NCBI GenBank assembly: GCA_028874995.1
Contig: JAPPGM010000104.1
Location: 1-64,000 of the forward strand
DNA from: Gemmatimonadota bacterium
GTDB taxonomy: Bacteria; Gemmatimonadota; Gemmatimonadetes; Longimicrobiales; Gaopeijiaceae
Length of the DNA: 64,000 bases
Direction: 5' to 3'
Made by a program: the position numbers and the translations under genes. Each line of letters begins with the position of its first letter. Position 1 is the first letter of the stretch. The notes beneath the pieces were generated by a model, which was not told the DNA's origin, ran no database searches, and saw only the letters and a list, made by a program, of their open reading frames with translations. Positions 46,057 to 55,541 of this stretch are shown here, one piece after another.

Positions 46057-47403
46057 CTACAACCCCAGGAAGCGCAGCGCGTCGTTGCCCAGCGCCCAGA
46101 CCATGAGAAGGATGACGAACACGAGGCCGACCTGGCTCCAGCGCAGTCGTTGCTTCACCGACAGCTTCTGGCCCCGCACGAGTTCGATTCCGAGGAAGAC
46201 CATGTGGCCCCCGTCGAGGACGGGAATGGGAAGCATGTTGAGGATGGCCAGGTTGATGCTGAACAGGGCCATGAAGCTCAGGAAGGCGGCCATTCCCTCG
46301 GCGGCGGCCTGGCCCGAGGCAACCGCGATGGTGCCGAGCGACCCGACCGACCGCGGTGACACGTCAAGGGTGAAGAGGTCTCGCAGGAAGCCCAGAATGC
46401 GACGGGTCATGCCATAGGTATTGGCCCATCCCAGGGACACGGCTTCCACCCGGCCGACCGGGACGGTGCGGGTTTCGGGCGTGGCCCGGAAGATGCCCAG
46501 CCGTCCGACGCGCTCACCGGCCTCCTCGCCTTCGACATCGTCCAATTCCACGATGCGGGTCAGCGCGGTCTCGCCTCTGAGGAGGCCGACTTCCACGGTC
46601 TCGCCCGGACGGGATCCGACTTCGCGAATCACATCCATCCAGCTCCGCACGGGAGCCCCGGCCACGCTCGTGAGGCGGTCGCCGCGCTCGATCGACGAGC
46701 CCGCCGCAGGGCCGCCCGGTTCGAGGTCGCCCACCACCGGATCGACCCAGTACAACAGCGCGGCGGCCAGGTTCCGGCGCTCGTCCTCGTCGTCCGGAAC
46801 GACGATTCCGAAGGTGCCGGCGGGCGACTCGGTGGCCAACGAGAGCGGTCCGGCGGGACTCTCCAGCAACGCCCGCTGGATGTCGACCCAGGACTCCGGC
46901 CGGACTCCACCCACCCGTGAGATCTCGGCTCCGGGGACGATCTCCGCCAGCGCTTCGGTTCCCGCGGGCAGGGCTTCCTCGTCGACACCCATGACCCGTG
47001 TGGTGGCCAGCTCCTGCGCGCCCCACGCAGCCGCCACCAACGTGTACAGGAAGAACGCGAAGAGCATGTTCATGATGACCCCCGCCGAGATGACGAATGC
47101 CCGCGCCAGGAGCGGCTGGGCATCGAAATCGGTGGGTCGGGGCCTCCGCGGCGTCTCGGCGGCACCCCCTTCCAGCTGTTCCATGACCTCGTCGTCCATC
47201 CCCTGCATCTTCACGTAGCCGCCCAGCGGAATGGCGGAAAGGACGTACTCGGTGCCCCCCCGCTCAACACCCCAGATGCGCGGCCCGAGGCCGATGGAGA
47301 AGCGCTCCACTCCGATTCCCACGGACTTGGCGGCCCAGAAGTGCCCCAGTTCGTGTACGAAGATCAGAACGCCGAGAACGACTATTGTGGCCAAGATTGC
47401 CAT
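46057..47403 (-). CDS. rseP: Site-2 intramembrane metalloprotease
   Basis: 448 aa. HELGH at 17-21 in the first membrane helix, LDGGH near 400 completing the zinc site, and PDZ segments between. Cuts membrane-bound anti-sigma factors and signal peptide remnants. Starts 22 nt inside dxr. Last gene of the ribosomal and envelope cluster. Confidence 0.95.
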   Translation of the reverse strand: MAILATIVVLGVLIFVHELGHFWAAKSVGIGVERFSIGLGPRIWGVERGGTEYVLSAIPLGGYVKMQGMDDEVMEQLEGGAAETPRRPRPTDFDAQPLLARAFVISAGVIMNMLFAFFLYTLVAAAWGAQELATTRVMGVDEEALPAGTEALAEIVPGAEISRVGGVRPESWVDIQRALLESPAGPLSLATESPAGTFGIVVPDDEDERRNLAAALLYWVDPVVGDLEPGGPAAGSSIERGDRLTSVAGAPVRSWMDVIREVGSRPGETVEVGLLRGETALTRIVELDDVEGEEAGERVGRLGIFRATPETRTVPVGRVEAVSLGWANTYGMTRRILGFLRDLFTLDVSPRSVGSLGTIAVASGQAAAEGMAAFLSFMALFSINLAILNMLPIPVLDGGHMVFLGIELVRGQKLSVKQRLRWSQVGLVFVILLMVWALGNDALRFLGL

Positions 47404-48554
47404 GCACCGATCCTTTTCACTTCCGCGGCCGCGCAGCGCCTCGCGGTCCGGTCCACCTGTAGGACCTCCTGTAGATCACACGCGGTTCGTCCCTCCAGTG
47501 CCTCGAGGACGGCCGCCACCACTTCCGCCATGCCAAAGAAGGTAACCCCGCCCGTCAGAAAGGCTTCAACGGCCACCTCGTTCGCTGCGTTGAACACCGC
47601 GGGGGCCGCGCCCCCCGCGCGTCCGGCGTTCACGCCGAGGCGGAAGAGCGGGAAGCGCTTCTCGTCCACCGGTTCGAAGACGAGGGGCGAGAGCTCGATG
47701 GGATCGAATCCCTGCAGCACGGGGTCCGGCGGTCTGCGCGGCCAGGTAAGCGCGTGCAGCACGGGCAGTTCCATCGTGGGCGCGCCCATCTGCGATAGGA
47801 CCGAGCCGTCAACGAACTCGACGAAGGAGTGGACGATGGACGTCGGGTGCACCACGACCTCGATCCGGTCGTAGGGCAAACCGTACAGGAAATGCGCCTC
47901 GATCACCTCGAGCGCCTTGTTGGCGAGGGTCGCCGAATCGATGGTGATCTTCGCGCCCATCTCCCAGGTGGGGTGTCGCAATGCCATCGACGCGGTGGCC
48001 TCTCCCAGCGCCTCTGCGTCGGTCTCGCGAAAGGGCCCGCCGCTCGCGGTGAGGATCACGCGGTTAATCTCGTCCCGCCGCGCGGCACCGATGCACTGCA
48101 GGATCGCGGAGTGCTCGCTGTCGACCGGCACGAGTTCGCCACCCCCTCGGCGCGCCGCCTCAAGCACGAGATCTCCGGCCGCGACCAGTGACTCCTTGTT
48201 GGCCAGCGCACAGCGCTTGTCGGCCTCGAGGGCGGCAAGGGTGGGCGGCAACCCCGCCGCGCCCACCACCGCGTTCACCACGACATCCACACCGGGCAGA
48301 GCCGCGAGTTCCACCACACCCTCGGGACCGGTCCGCCAGCCCGCGGCCTTCAGGTCGGGACGATCCTTCAGCGCCGACGACTCGGCCACCGCGAGTTCAC
48401 GCGTCCCGAACTCGGCCGCCAGCCGTTCCAGCTTCCCGACGGATCGGTGGCCCGACATGGCGACCACCCTGAATCGCGCCGGGTGCCTTCGGATGACGGA
48501 GAGCGTCGAAAGTCCCACGGAGCCCGTGGCCCCCAGTACCGCGACTCCCGTCAC
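47382..48554 (-). CDS. dxr: 1-Deoxy-D-xylulose-5-phosphate reductoisomerase
   Basis: 390 aa from GTG. Second step of MEP isoprenoid synthesis. NADPH motif GATGSVGLSTL, ANKESLVAAG, VDSEHSAI and GPFRETDAEAL are conserved. The GTG overlaps the cdsA stop (GTGA). Ends inside the rseP start. Confidence 0.96.
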   Translation of the reverse strand: MTGVAVLGATGSVGLSTLSVIRRHPARFRVVAMSGHRSVGKLERLAAEFGTRELAVAESSALKDRPDLKAAGWRTGPEGVVELAALPGVDVVVNAVVGAAGLPPTLAALEADKRCALANKESLVAAGDLVLEAARRGGGELVPVDSEHSAILQCIGAARRDEINRVILTASGGPFRETDAEALGEATASMALRHPTWEMGAKITIDSATLANKALEVIEAHFLYGLPYDRIEVVVHPTSIVHSFVEFVDGSVLSQMGAPTMELPVLHALTWPRRPPDPVLQGFDPIELSPLVFEPVDEKRFPLFRLGVNAGRAGGAAPAVFNAANEVAVEAFLTGGVTFFGMAEVVAAVLEALEGRTACDLQEVLQVDRTARRCAAAEVKRIGAWQSWPQ

Positions 48555-49423
48555 GCCAGGTACCGGGTCAGGACGAGCAGGCCGTAGGCCAGCGGCAGCG
48601 TGAAGAAGAGCGCGTCCAAGCGGTCCAGCACTCCACCGTGTCCGGGAAGGATCGCCCCGGAGTCCTTCACCCCCGCTTCCCGCTTGAGGACGGACTCGGC
48701 AAGGTCGCCCACCTGCGCGGCCGCCCCTAGAAAGAGCCCGATCAAACCACCGGCAAGCGGTGACAGGGGAACGGTGCCGAAGTCGTCCAGCGCGAAACCC
48801 GCGGCCACGCCCGCCGCCACGGACGCGGCCAATCCCCCGACACCTCCCTCCACCGTCTTGCCCGGACTGACCCGGGGCGCCAGGCGGGTCTTGCCGACGC
48901 TTCGGCCGACGAAGAAAGCCGCGGTGTCGCCGGCCCAGGTCACGCCCAACGGCAGGAGCACGAGCAATGTTCCTTCCCAGGGGTGCCAGGGGAGCGTGCC
49001 CATCACTTCGGGCAGGTTCCTGAGCAGAACGGCAAACGCCAGTGTGCCACCCGTGTACAGAACTCCGAGGACGGTGGCCGCGGCTGAGAGGAGTGGTGCT
49101 TCGCCGATCCGTCGGCCGAAGACCGCCACGCACGCGGTCATCAGCACCAGGATCAGGACAAGCGCCAGTCCGCGGTCGCCCCACGCCGCGAAGGCGGGGT
49201 CGTGGGTGGCCAGGAGCACCAGGAGCGACGCGGCCGGGATTCCCAGCCAGCGCACCGGACGCGCGCCTCTCGCGGACGCAAGCGCGTAGAATTCGTGTGC
49301 TCCGATCGCTGCCGCGACCATCAGGAGCGCACCGAGATACCAGCCGCCCAGATGGATCAGCAGGATCGCCAGCGGAATGCCCGCCGCGGCGACCAGAATC
49401 CGGGCTCTGAGTTCGGCCGACAT
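48551..49423 (-). CDS. cdsA: Phosphatidate cytidylyltransferase
   Basis: 290 aa with about eight membrane segments. Makes CDP-diacylglycerol for phospholipids. The signature SPGKTVEGGVGGL and GDLAESVLKREAGVKDSG near the C-terminus are intact. Separated from uppS by a repeat A copy. Confidence 0.95.
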   Translation of the reverse strand: MSAELRARILVAAAGIPLAILLIHLGGWYLGALLMVAAAIGAHEFYALASARGARPVRWLGIPAASLLVLLATHDPAFAAWGDRGLALVLILVLMTACVAVFGRRIGEAPLLSAAATVLGVLYTGGTLAFAVLLRNLPEVMGTLPWHPWEGTLLVLLPLGVTWAGDTAAFFVGRSVGKTRLAPRVSPGKTVEGGVGGLAASVAAGVAAGFALDDFGTVPLSPLAGGLIGLFLGAAAQVGDLAESVLKREAGVKDSGAILPGHGGVLDRLDALFFTLPLAYGLLVLTRYLA

Positions 49424-49442
49424 CTTCACGAGGCGCCGGGGC

Positions 49443-49513
49443 CGCGGTCCGTGGACGGAGCCGTCCGGACACATGGCCGCTCGAAGGCCGGGGGGATTCC
49501 GTACACGGACTGC
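49443..49513 (+). repeat. REP-like element A, copy between cdsA and uppS
   Basis: GCGGTCCGTGGACGGAGCCG on the left and GGGGGATTCCGTACACGGAC on the right pair around ACATGGCCGCTCGAAGGCC. It sits at the 3' end of uppS, within a few bases of its stop. Confidence 0.6.
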
Positions 49514-49517
49514 AACG

Positions 49518-50231
49518 TCAACCCGCCGCCACCCGGCCGAACCGCCGTTCCCGCTGCTGGTAGTCGAGGATGGCGGCGAAAAGGTCTTCGCGCGTGAAGT
49601 CGGGCCAGTAGGCCGTCGTGATGTACAGTTCGGTGTAGGCCAGCTGCCAGAGCATGAAGTTGCTGAGGCGGAACTCGCCGGAAGTCCGGATGAGCAGGTC
49701 GGGGTCCGGGAGCCCGGAGGTGAACAGGGAGCCTTCGAGGACGTTCTCGTCGATCAACTCGGGGTCCAGGGACCCGTCTCTGGCCCGCTCGCACAGCATC
49801 CGTGCCGCACGAACGAGTTCTTCCCTGGCCCCGTACGACACCATCAGGTTGAGCCGCAGGACCGTGCCGCCCCGGGTCGTCTCCTCGATCTGCCTGACCG
49901 CCTCGCGCGCCGCCGGATCGAGACGCTCGACTTCACCCAGAACCCTGGCCTCCACGCCGGCCCGGGCCAGTTGGCCCCGTTCCTTCTCGGCATATACCTG
50001 GAGCAGTCGCATGAGCGCGTCGATCTCGCTCCGGGGCCGCTTCCAGTTCTCGGTGGAGAAGGCGAAGAGGGTGAGGATCTCGACGCCGGCGGCGCAGGCT
50101 CCCTCGACAGCTTCGCGGACCGCGTTCATCCCCTCCCAATGCCCTGCGTGCCTGGGCAGACCCCTTGTGCGGGCCCAGCGGCCGTTGCCGTCCATGATAA
50201 TGGCCACGTGACGCGGCACGCGGGAGTTCAT
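49518..50231 (-). CDS. uppS: Undecaprenyl diphosphate synthase
   Basis: 237 aa. Builds the C55 lipid carrier for peptidoglycan. Signature MDGNGRWARTRGLPRHAGH at the start, LFAFSTENWKRP, and the C-terminal RTSGEFRLSNFMLWQLAYTE. Starts 23 nt after frr. Confidence 0.96.
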   Translation of the reverse strand: MNSRVPRHVAIIMDGNGRWARTRGLPRHAGHWEGMNAVREAVEGACAAGVEILTLFAFSTENWKRPRSEIDALMRLLQVYAEKERGQLARAGVEARVLGEVERLDPAAREAVRQIEETTRGGTVLRLNLMVSYGAREELVRAARMLCERARDGSLDPELIDENVLEGSLFTSGLPDPDLLIRTSGEFRLSNFMLWQLAYTELYITTAYWPDFTREDLFAAILDYQQRERRFGRVAAG

Positions 50232-50254
50232 CAGGATGCGGTCGAGCAGGTCAG

Positions 50255-50806
50255 TCAGATCGCCATCACCTCCTTCTCCTTGGCACTCAGGAGTTCGTCG
50301 ATCCTGCGGATATGCTCGTCCGTGACCTTCTGCACCTCGTTCATCATGCGATGCGCGTCGTCCTTCCCCACCTCGTGTTCCTTGAGCATCAGCTTCACGA
50401 AATCGTTGGCCGCGTGCCGGGCGTGGCGCACCGAGATCTTCCCCTCTTCAGCCATTTTGTGCAGCAGGCGCACGTATTCTCGGCGACGCTCCTCGTTGAG
50501 GGGCGGGATGGGCACCCGAACCAGGGATCCGTCATTGGAAGGATTGAGGCCGAGCCCCGCTGACAGGACGGCCTTCTCGATCGCCTCGATCAGCGAAGGG
50601 TCGAAGGGCTGGACCACCAGGAGCGATGCGTCCGGGGCCGAGACGTTCGCCACCTGGTTCAACGGCATCCGGCCCCCGTAGGCATCAACCCGAACGCCAT
50701 CGAGGATCGTCGGAACCGCCTTGCCGGTGCGCACCGTCGCGAACTCGCGCTGGACCGCATCCACGGCTTCGCCCATTCTGCTTCTGGTTTCGTCCATTAC
50801 TTCCAC
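50255..50806 (-). CDS. frr: Ribosome recycling factor
   Basis: 183 aa from GTG (ATG three codons later also possible). Splits ribosomes after termination. FATVRTGKAVPTILDGVRVD and LNEERRREYVRLLHKMAEEGKI are characteristic. In the usual pyrH-frr-uppS order. Confidence 0.96.
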   Translation of the reverse strand: MEVMDETRSRMGEAVDAVQREFATVRTGKAVPTILDGVRVDAYGGRMPLNQVANVSAPDASLLVVQPFDPSLIEAIEKAVLSAGLGLNPSNDGSLVRVPIPPLNEERRREYVRLLHKMAEEGKISVRHARHAANDFVKLMLKEHEVGKDDAHRMMNEVQKVTDEHIRRIDELLSAKEKEVMAI

Positions 50807-50872
50807 GTTGCTCTCCTGCCGCTCGACGCCGCGTTCACCACGAACGCGGCGCGCTGATCATGTCGGTTCCGT

Positions 50873-51634
50873 TCAAGATACCAGCGTTCCAACGTATTTT
50901 CCGCGGATCGCCCGGCGTACGGCACCCTTGTCGTCCAGGTTCAGGACGATAATCGGAAGGTCGTTCTCGCGGCAAAGCGAGACCGCCGCCGCATCCATGA
51001 CACGGAGGTCGCGCGCGACGACTTCGTGGAAGGAAATGTCGGGAATGAACTCGGCATCGGGGTCGCGGGCGGGATCGGCCGTGTACACGCCCTTCACCTT
51101 GGTCGCCTTGATCACGACATCGGCGTTCATCTCGATCGCTCTCAGCACCGCGGCCGTGTCGGTCGAGAAGTAGGGGTTGCCGGTTCCTCCGGCGAAGATG
51201 ACGATCCGCCCCTTCTCGAGGTGTCGCACCGCCCGGCGGCGTATGTACGGTTCGGCGAGCTGCGGCATCCGGATGGCCGTCATGACCCGCGTGTCGATAC
51301 CCTTTTTCTCGAGCAGATCCTGCACGGCCAGCGCGTTCATGATCGTGGCCAGCATGCCCATGTAGTCCGCCGATACGCGATCCATCCCGCGTCTGCTGGC
51401 GATGGCCCCGCGGACGATGTTGCCACCCCCGATCACCAGCCCCAGCGAGACGCCCACTTCGTGAATCGCCCGGATCTCGTCGGTGATTTCGTCCACGACC
51501 CCCGGTTCGATCCCGAAGCCCCGCTGCCCGGCCAGCGCTTCTCCCGAGAGCTTCAGGATGACACGATCGTAGCCCGAACTGCGCCGGTCGCGCGCGGCGG
51601 ACGCCTCGCCGCTGCCGGGGTTCGGGCCAGGCAC
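50873..51634 (-). CDS. pyrH: UMP kinase
   Basis: 253 aa from GTG. Makes UDP. The amino-acid kinase core has [21 protein letters not shown] and [13 protein letters not shown]. The first 20 residues are extra and not conserved; no later start fits better. 10 nt after tsf. Confidence 0.95.
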   Translation of the reverse strand: MPGPNPGSGEASAARDRRSSGYDRVILKLSGEALAGQRGFGIEPGVVDEITDEIRAIHEVGVSLGLVIGGGNIVRGAIASRRGMDRVSADYMGMLATIMNALAVQDLLEKKGIDTRVMTAIRMPQLAEPYIRRRAVRHLEKGRIVIFAGGTGNPYFSTDTAAVLRAIEMNADVVIKATKVKGVYTADPARDPDAEFIPDISFHEVVARDLRVMDAAAVSLCRENDLPIIVLNLDDKGAVRRAIRGKYVGTLVS

Positions 51635-51644
51635 GGGCTGCTCG

Positions 51645-52238
51645 CTACCCCCCGACCTGGAATCGCGAGAACCGCGCCACCCTGATCTTCTCTCCCGTAC
51701 GGGCCGAGACTTCGGTGATGAGTTCGCCGACGCTCCGGTCGGGATCCTTCACGTACGCCTGCTCCAGGAGCACGCGTTCCCTGTAGAACTTGGCCAGCTT
51801 GCCGTCCACGATCCTGTCGCGGATGTGTTCGGGTTTCCCCTCCCGCGCCACCTGTTCCGTGAAGATCCTGCGCTCCCGCTCGACGGTCGATGCGTCCACG
51901 TCGTCGGCGGCCACCGCGATGGGGTCCGCAGCCGCCACATGCATGGCGAGGTCCCGGGCCAACGTCCGGAAGTCGTCGGTGTTTGCCACGAAGTCCGTCT
52001 CGCAGTTGAGTTCCACCAGGACGCCGATGCGCCCGCCGTGGTGAATGTAGCTGGCGACCGTGCCTTCGTTGGCGGCCCGCGCAGCCCGCTTGGCAGCCTT
52101 CGCCTCGCCCTTGCTTCGCAGCAGGTCGATCGCCGCTTCGATGTCGGCGCCGGTCGACTCCAGCGCCCTCTTGCAGTCCATCATCCCCGCCCCGGTACGG
52201 TCACGGAGCTCCTTAACCAGCTTTGCGCCGATCTTCAT
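51645..52238 (-). CDS. tsf: Elongation factor Ts
   Basis: 197 aa, the short form seen in Thermus and others. Recycles EF-Tu. [20 protein letters not shown] and [12 protein letters not shown] are intact. 140 nt from rpsB; this gap shows no clear signal. Confidence 0.96.
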   Translation of the reverse strand: MKIGAKLVKELRDRTGAGMMDCKRALESTGADIEAAIDLLRSKGEAKAAKRAARAANEGTVASYIHHGGRIGVLVELNCETDFVANTDDFRTLARDLAMHVAAADPIAVAADDVDASTVERERRIFTEQVAREGKPEHIRDRIVDGKLAKFYRERVLLEQAYVKDPDRSVGELITEVSARTGEKIRVARFSRFQVGG

Positions 52239-52378
52239 CGTAAACTATTCCCTGACTTGCGCCAACGTCGCTTGGGGTGAACCAGAACTTGAACAAACCT
52301 GCCCAGGCATCCATCGAACGACGCGCTCCGACCCCCGGAGAGCCCGACTTCGCCTGCCCAACGGCCGTACCCGTGAGA

Positions 52379-53311
52379 CTAGTCCGCCGGAGCCTCGGAC
52401 CCACCCTTCGAACCCGATGCCGGCTTGCGGCGCCGGGGGCGCCTGGGTGCTCCGTCGCTCTCTCCGGCCTTGCGCACCTGTGCAATCGCTTCCGGCCGGG
52501 GACGCCGCTTTCGCGGGCGCGGTCTGAATTCGCGCGTGTCGGCGGTCTTCTCACCGGTTTCGGTGGAATAGGTCGTCGCCCCCAGCTCGGCCTGTCGCCT
52601 CAGCTGTTCATCCGGCACCTCGCGCCGGGCAATGCGAATCGTTTCGGCGATTCGGCCGGCGATCAGGCTGACCGAGCGAATGGCGTCGTCGTTGCCGGGG
52701 ATGGGGTAGTCGATCAGGGACGGGTCCACGTTGGTGTCGGCAATCGCGATGACCGGAATTCCGAGCCTGTGAGCCTCGCGCACCCCGATGATCTCGCGCC
52801 TGGCGTCGACCACGAAGATCGCGCCCGGCAGCCGCACCATGTCGCGCAGGCCGATGAAGTACTTCTCCAGCTTGACGCGCTCCCGCTCGAGGAGCAGGCG
52901 TTCCTTCTTGGTGTAGAACTCGAAGGCGTTCTCTTCCTGGCCGCGGGCAAGCTCCTTCATGCGCCGTATCTGGCGGCGAATGGTCTTGAAGTTGGTGAGC
53001 ATTCCTCCGAGCCAGCGCTCGGTGACGTACAGAGCCCCGCAGCGCTCGGCCTCCTCCTCGATGACTTGCCGCAGCTGCCGCTTCGTGGAGAGGAAGAGCA
53101 CCCTCTCGCCCTTGAGAACGACCCTGCGCACCGCGTCGCACGCCTGTTCCAGGCGATCGAGCGTCTTGCGGAGGTCGATGATGTGGATCCCGTTGCGTTC
53201 TCCGAAGATGTAGGGCCGCATCTTGGGGTTCCAACGCCTGGTCTGGTGCCCGAAATGGACACCGGCATCGAGAAGGTCGGTCAGGCCGACATCGTTTTCG
53301 GCAGGATTCAT
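52379..53311 (-). CDS. rpsB: Ribosomal protein S2 with basic tail
   Basis: 310 aa; the first 235 or so are normal S2 ([52 protein letters not shown]). The extra C-terminal 60 to 70 residues are rich in Arg, Pro and Lys. The ATG is 13 nt from repeat CE/A, so its promoter or leader lies in the repeat or upstream of it. Confidence 0.96.
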   Translation of the reverse strand: MNPAENDVGLTDLLDAGVHFGHQTRRWNPKMRPYIFGERNGIHIIDLRKTLDRLEQACDAVRRVVLKGERVLFLSTKRQLRQVIEEEAERCGALYVTERWLGGMLTNFKTIRRQIRRMKELARGQEENAFEFYTKKERLLLERERVKLEKYFIGLRDMVRLPGAIFVVDARREIIGVREAHRLGIPVIAIADTNVDPSLIDYPIPGNDDAIRSVSLIAGRIAETIRIARREVPDEQLRRQAELGATTYSTETGEKTADTREFRPRPRKRRPRPEAIAQVRKAGESDGAPRRPRRRKPASGSKGGSEAPAD

Positions 53312-53324
53312 GAGAGTGTAGCCT

Positions 53325-53573
53325 GGCAGTCCGTGGATGGAGCCGCCCGAGCACCGAGAGCGGTGAGGCGCCGGGCTGGCAAGGCGCGACGAAGGGGGAA
53401 TAGCAGCGCTATTCGCCCGAGGAGCAACGCAGAGCGAAGCCTTGGAGTGACAAGATGTATAGTGAACATGACATAATGTAATGTGTACTTTACAGTTTTG
53501 ACAGGTGAAGTGAAGCGCCCAGCCCGGATGCATCGCCGCTCGAATGCCGGGGGGATTCCATCCACGGGCTGCT
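53325..53573 (+). repeat. CE element nested in palindrome A, between rpsI and rpsB
   Basis: Left arm GGCAGTCCGTGGATGGAGCC (from 53325), CE insert 53351-53525 (175 bp), then the A core and right arm to 53573. The GC half has GAATAGC/GCTATTC and GAGGAGCAACGCAGAGC; the AT half, about 53455-53505, is diverged from the copy near murA. The right end includes bases of the rpsI stop codon (53572-53574). Confidence 0.85.
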
Positions 53574-53967
53574 ATCGCTTGCTGAACTGGAAACGCTTGC
53601 GTGCCTTGGGCCTGCCAGGCTTCTTGCGTTCGACCTTGCGGGGGTCCCGCGTCAACAACCCGTTTTCCCGGAGCGGTGCCCGCAGTTCCTCGTCGTGAGT
53701 CAACAACGCCCTGGCCAGACCCAGCCGGATCGCGTCCGCCTGGCCTGTCAGCCCGCCCCCGTGGACCCGGGCCACTACGTCGAAGCGACCGTCCGCTTCG
53801 GCGACGCGCAGAGGATCCTCGATGCGAACCCGATGGGCCGGGCGGGGGAAATAGTCTTCGGGTGTCCTTCCGTTGACGGACCAGCGACCGCCACCCGGGC
53901 GGATGGATACTCGTGCAACGCTTCTCTTCCGGCGTCCTACGGCCTGGATCGGCACTTCAGCGGCCAT
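53572..53967 (-). CDS. rpsI: Ribosomal protein S9
   Basis: 131 aa. Reads [12 protein letters not shown] at the start, [19 protein letters not shown] in the middle and the basic end [17 protein letters not shown], where the terminal SKR reaches the decoding centre. Stop codon lies in repeat DNA. 17 nt after rplM. Confidence 0.97.
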   Translation of the reverse strand: MAAEVPIQAVGRRKRSVARVSIRPGGGRWSVNGRTPEDYFPRPAHRVRIEDPLRVAEADGRFDVVARVHGGGLTGQADAIRLGLARALLTHDEELRAPLRENGLLTRDPRKVERKKPGRPKARKRFQFSKR

Positions 53968-53984
53968 GCGTCTCCTCGCGCAAG

Positions 53985-54416
53985 TCAGATCTCCAGGGGC
54001 CTGGGACCCTGGGCCTGATGTGGGTGAACCGCGTCCGGGTAGACCCGGAGCTTGCGGCGCATGCTCCGCCCCAGCTTGTTCTTCGGCAGCATACCCCTGA
54101 CGGCCAACTCGATCACCCTGTCCGGGAACCGCTCCAGCATCGTCTTGAAGGGGATGTGTTTGTCGCCCCCCATGTACCCCGAGTGGCGGAAATAGGTCTT
54201 TTGCTCCGCCTTGCGGCCGGTCAGTACCACCTTTGACGCGTTGACGACGATCACATGGTCGCCCGTGTCGAGATGGGGCGTGTAGATCGGCTTGTGTTTG
54301 CCACGCAGGATCCGGGCGACCTCGGTCGCGAGCCGGCCCAGCGGCTTGCCCTCTGCGTCAACAACCCACCAACTCCGGTGGATGTCATCTTTCCTGGGAG
54401 TGATTGTGGTCGTCAC
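53985..54416 (-). CDS. rplM: Ribosomal protein L13
   Basis: 143 aa from GTG. Shows [35 protein letters not shown] and [12 protein letters not shown]. No ATG fits. Preceded by a strong promoter and an 80-nt leader containing a GCGAACCCG...TTTCGC stem that could regulate it. Confidence 0.96.
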   Translation of the reverse strand: MTTTITPRKDDIHRSWWVVDAEGKPLGRLATEVARILRGKHKPIYTPHLDTGDHVIVVNASKVVLTGRKAEQKTYFRHSGYMGGDKHIPFKTMLERFPDRVIELAVRGMLPKNKLGRSMRRKLRVYPDAVHPHQAQGPRPLEI

Positions 54417-54495
54417 GGTTTCCCCATGCCCTGCGAAACGAAGCCGCCCCGCGAAACGGGTTCGCGAGGTCGGCCAGAAAAATCCACAGCAAGGA

Positions 54496-54553
54496 ATTGT
54501 ATCCAGACCTCCGGCGGGTGTCAACACAAGTCGGGTCCAACGGCAGATGAGCC
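54496..54553 (-). promoter_or_regulatory. Promoter for rplM-rpsI and upstream shared motif
   Basis: TTGACA (54519-54524), 17 nt, TACAAT (54496-54501): a near-consensus sigma-70 promoter. Just upstream, 54535-54553 carries the motif GGCTCATCTGCCGTTGGAC also found before rpsO. Confidence 0.75.
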
Positions 54554-54629
54554 CGCGCTCAAGGCCGGTTTCCAGCGGGGAATGAGCCTGAAGTCCGGGA
54601 CGCATGCACGGTGAAACGCGCCCGGCACG

Positions 54630-55481
54630 TCAGTCGGTGAAGGGTTTGAGCAGCCGGGCCCTCGACGCGTGGCGCAGACGCTCGAGTGCCTGCTGCTTGA
54701 TCTGCCGAACCCGCTCGCGCGTCACCCCCAGCCTGGAACCGATTCCCTCCAGCGACATGGGCTGCTGGTCACCGAGCCCGAAATAGAGCCGCAGAACCTG
54801 TGCCTCGCGGGCCTGCAGCGTCCCGAGGGCGGCTTCGAGGGCTTCAGTGAGCGCCTGTTCCAGGATGGGCTCGTCGGGGCCGGGTGACACCCGGTCCGGC
54901 AGGTAGTCGAGCAGACGGCCGTCCTCGCCCGGGGCAACGGGTGCGTCGAGGGAGACATGGGCACGTGAGATGGCGAGTGTCTTCTCGACCTCTTCCCGGC
55001 TGAGTTCCACCTCCTCCGCGAGCTCCGCAACGGTGGGTTCCCGGCCCAGCTCCTGCACGAGCACGGCCTTGCGTTTCGCGATGCGGTGGAAGAGGCCCGC
55101 CCGGCTCAGCGGGACCCTCACAATCCTGCTCTGCTCGGCGAGGGCCTGCAGTATCGCCTGCCTGATCCACCAGACGGCATAGCTGATGAACTTGATCCCT
55201 TTCGTTTCATCAAATTTCCGGGCGGCCCTGATGAGCCCGAGATTCCCCTCGTTGATCAGGTCCGGAAGGGGGACGCCCTGGTTCTGGTACTTCTTCGAGA
55301 CCGTGACCACGAAGCGAAGGTTCGAACGAACCAGTTTGTCGAGCGCTTCCTCCTCGCCGCGCCTGATCCCCTGGGCAAGACGAACCTCTTCATCCCGGTC
55401 GAGGAGCGGATACCGGCTGATCTCCTCGAGGTACTGGTCGAGGGATCCGCCGGAGGGATCGGGACGGGGAGAGAGACTCAT
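54630..55481 (-). CDS. RpoD/SigA-family sigma factor
   Basis: 283 aa. Regions 1.2 (DQYLEEISRYPLL), 2 (DLINEGNLGLIRAARKFD; SYAVWWIRQAI), 3 and 4 (GVTRERVRQIKQQALERL) are present, region 1.1 is absent. Short forms like this are primary sigma factors in some phyla and alternative ones in others, so I leave the rank open. Confidence 0.93.
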   Translation of the reverse strand: MSLSPRPDPSGGSLDQYLEEISRYPLLDRDEEVRLAQGIRRGEEEALDKLVRSNLRFVVTVSKKYQNQGVPLPDLINEGNLGLIRAARKFDETKGIKFISYAVWWIRQAILQALAEQSRIVRVPLSRAGLFHRIAKRKAVLVQELGREPTVAELAEEVELSREEVEKTLAISRAHVSLDAPVAPGEDGRLLDYLPDRVSPGPDEPILEQALTEALEAALGTLQAREAQVLRLYFGLGDQQPMSLEGIGSRLGVTRERVRQIKQQALERLRHASRARLLKPFTD

Positions 55482-55541
55482 GCTCTCATCCTGGAACCGA
55501 CGTTGGCCTGCGACAACCCGCTTCCCGTTGGCGACACGGCG

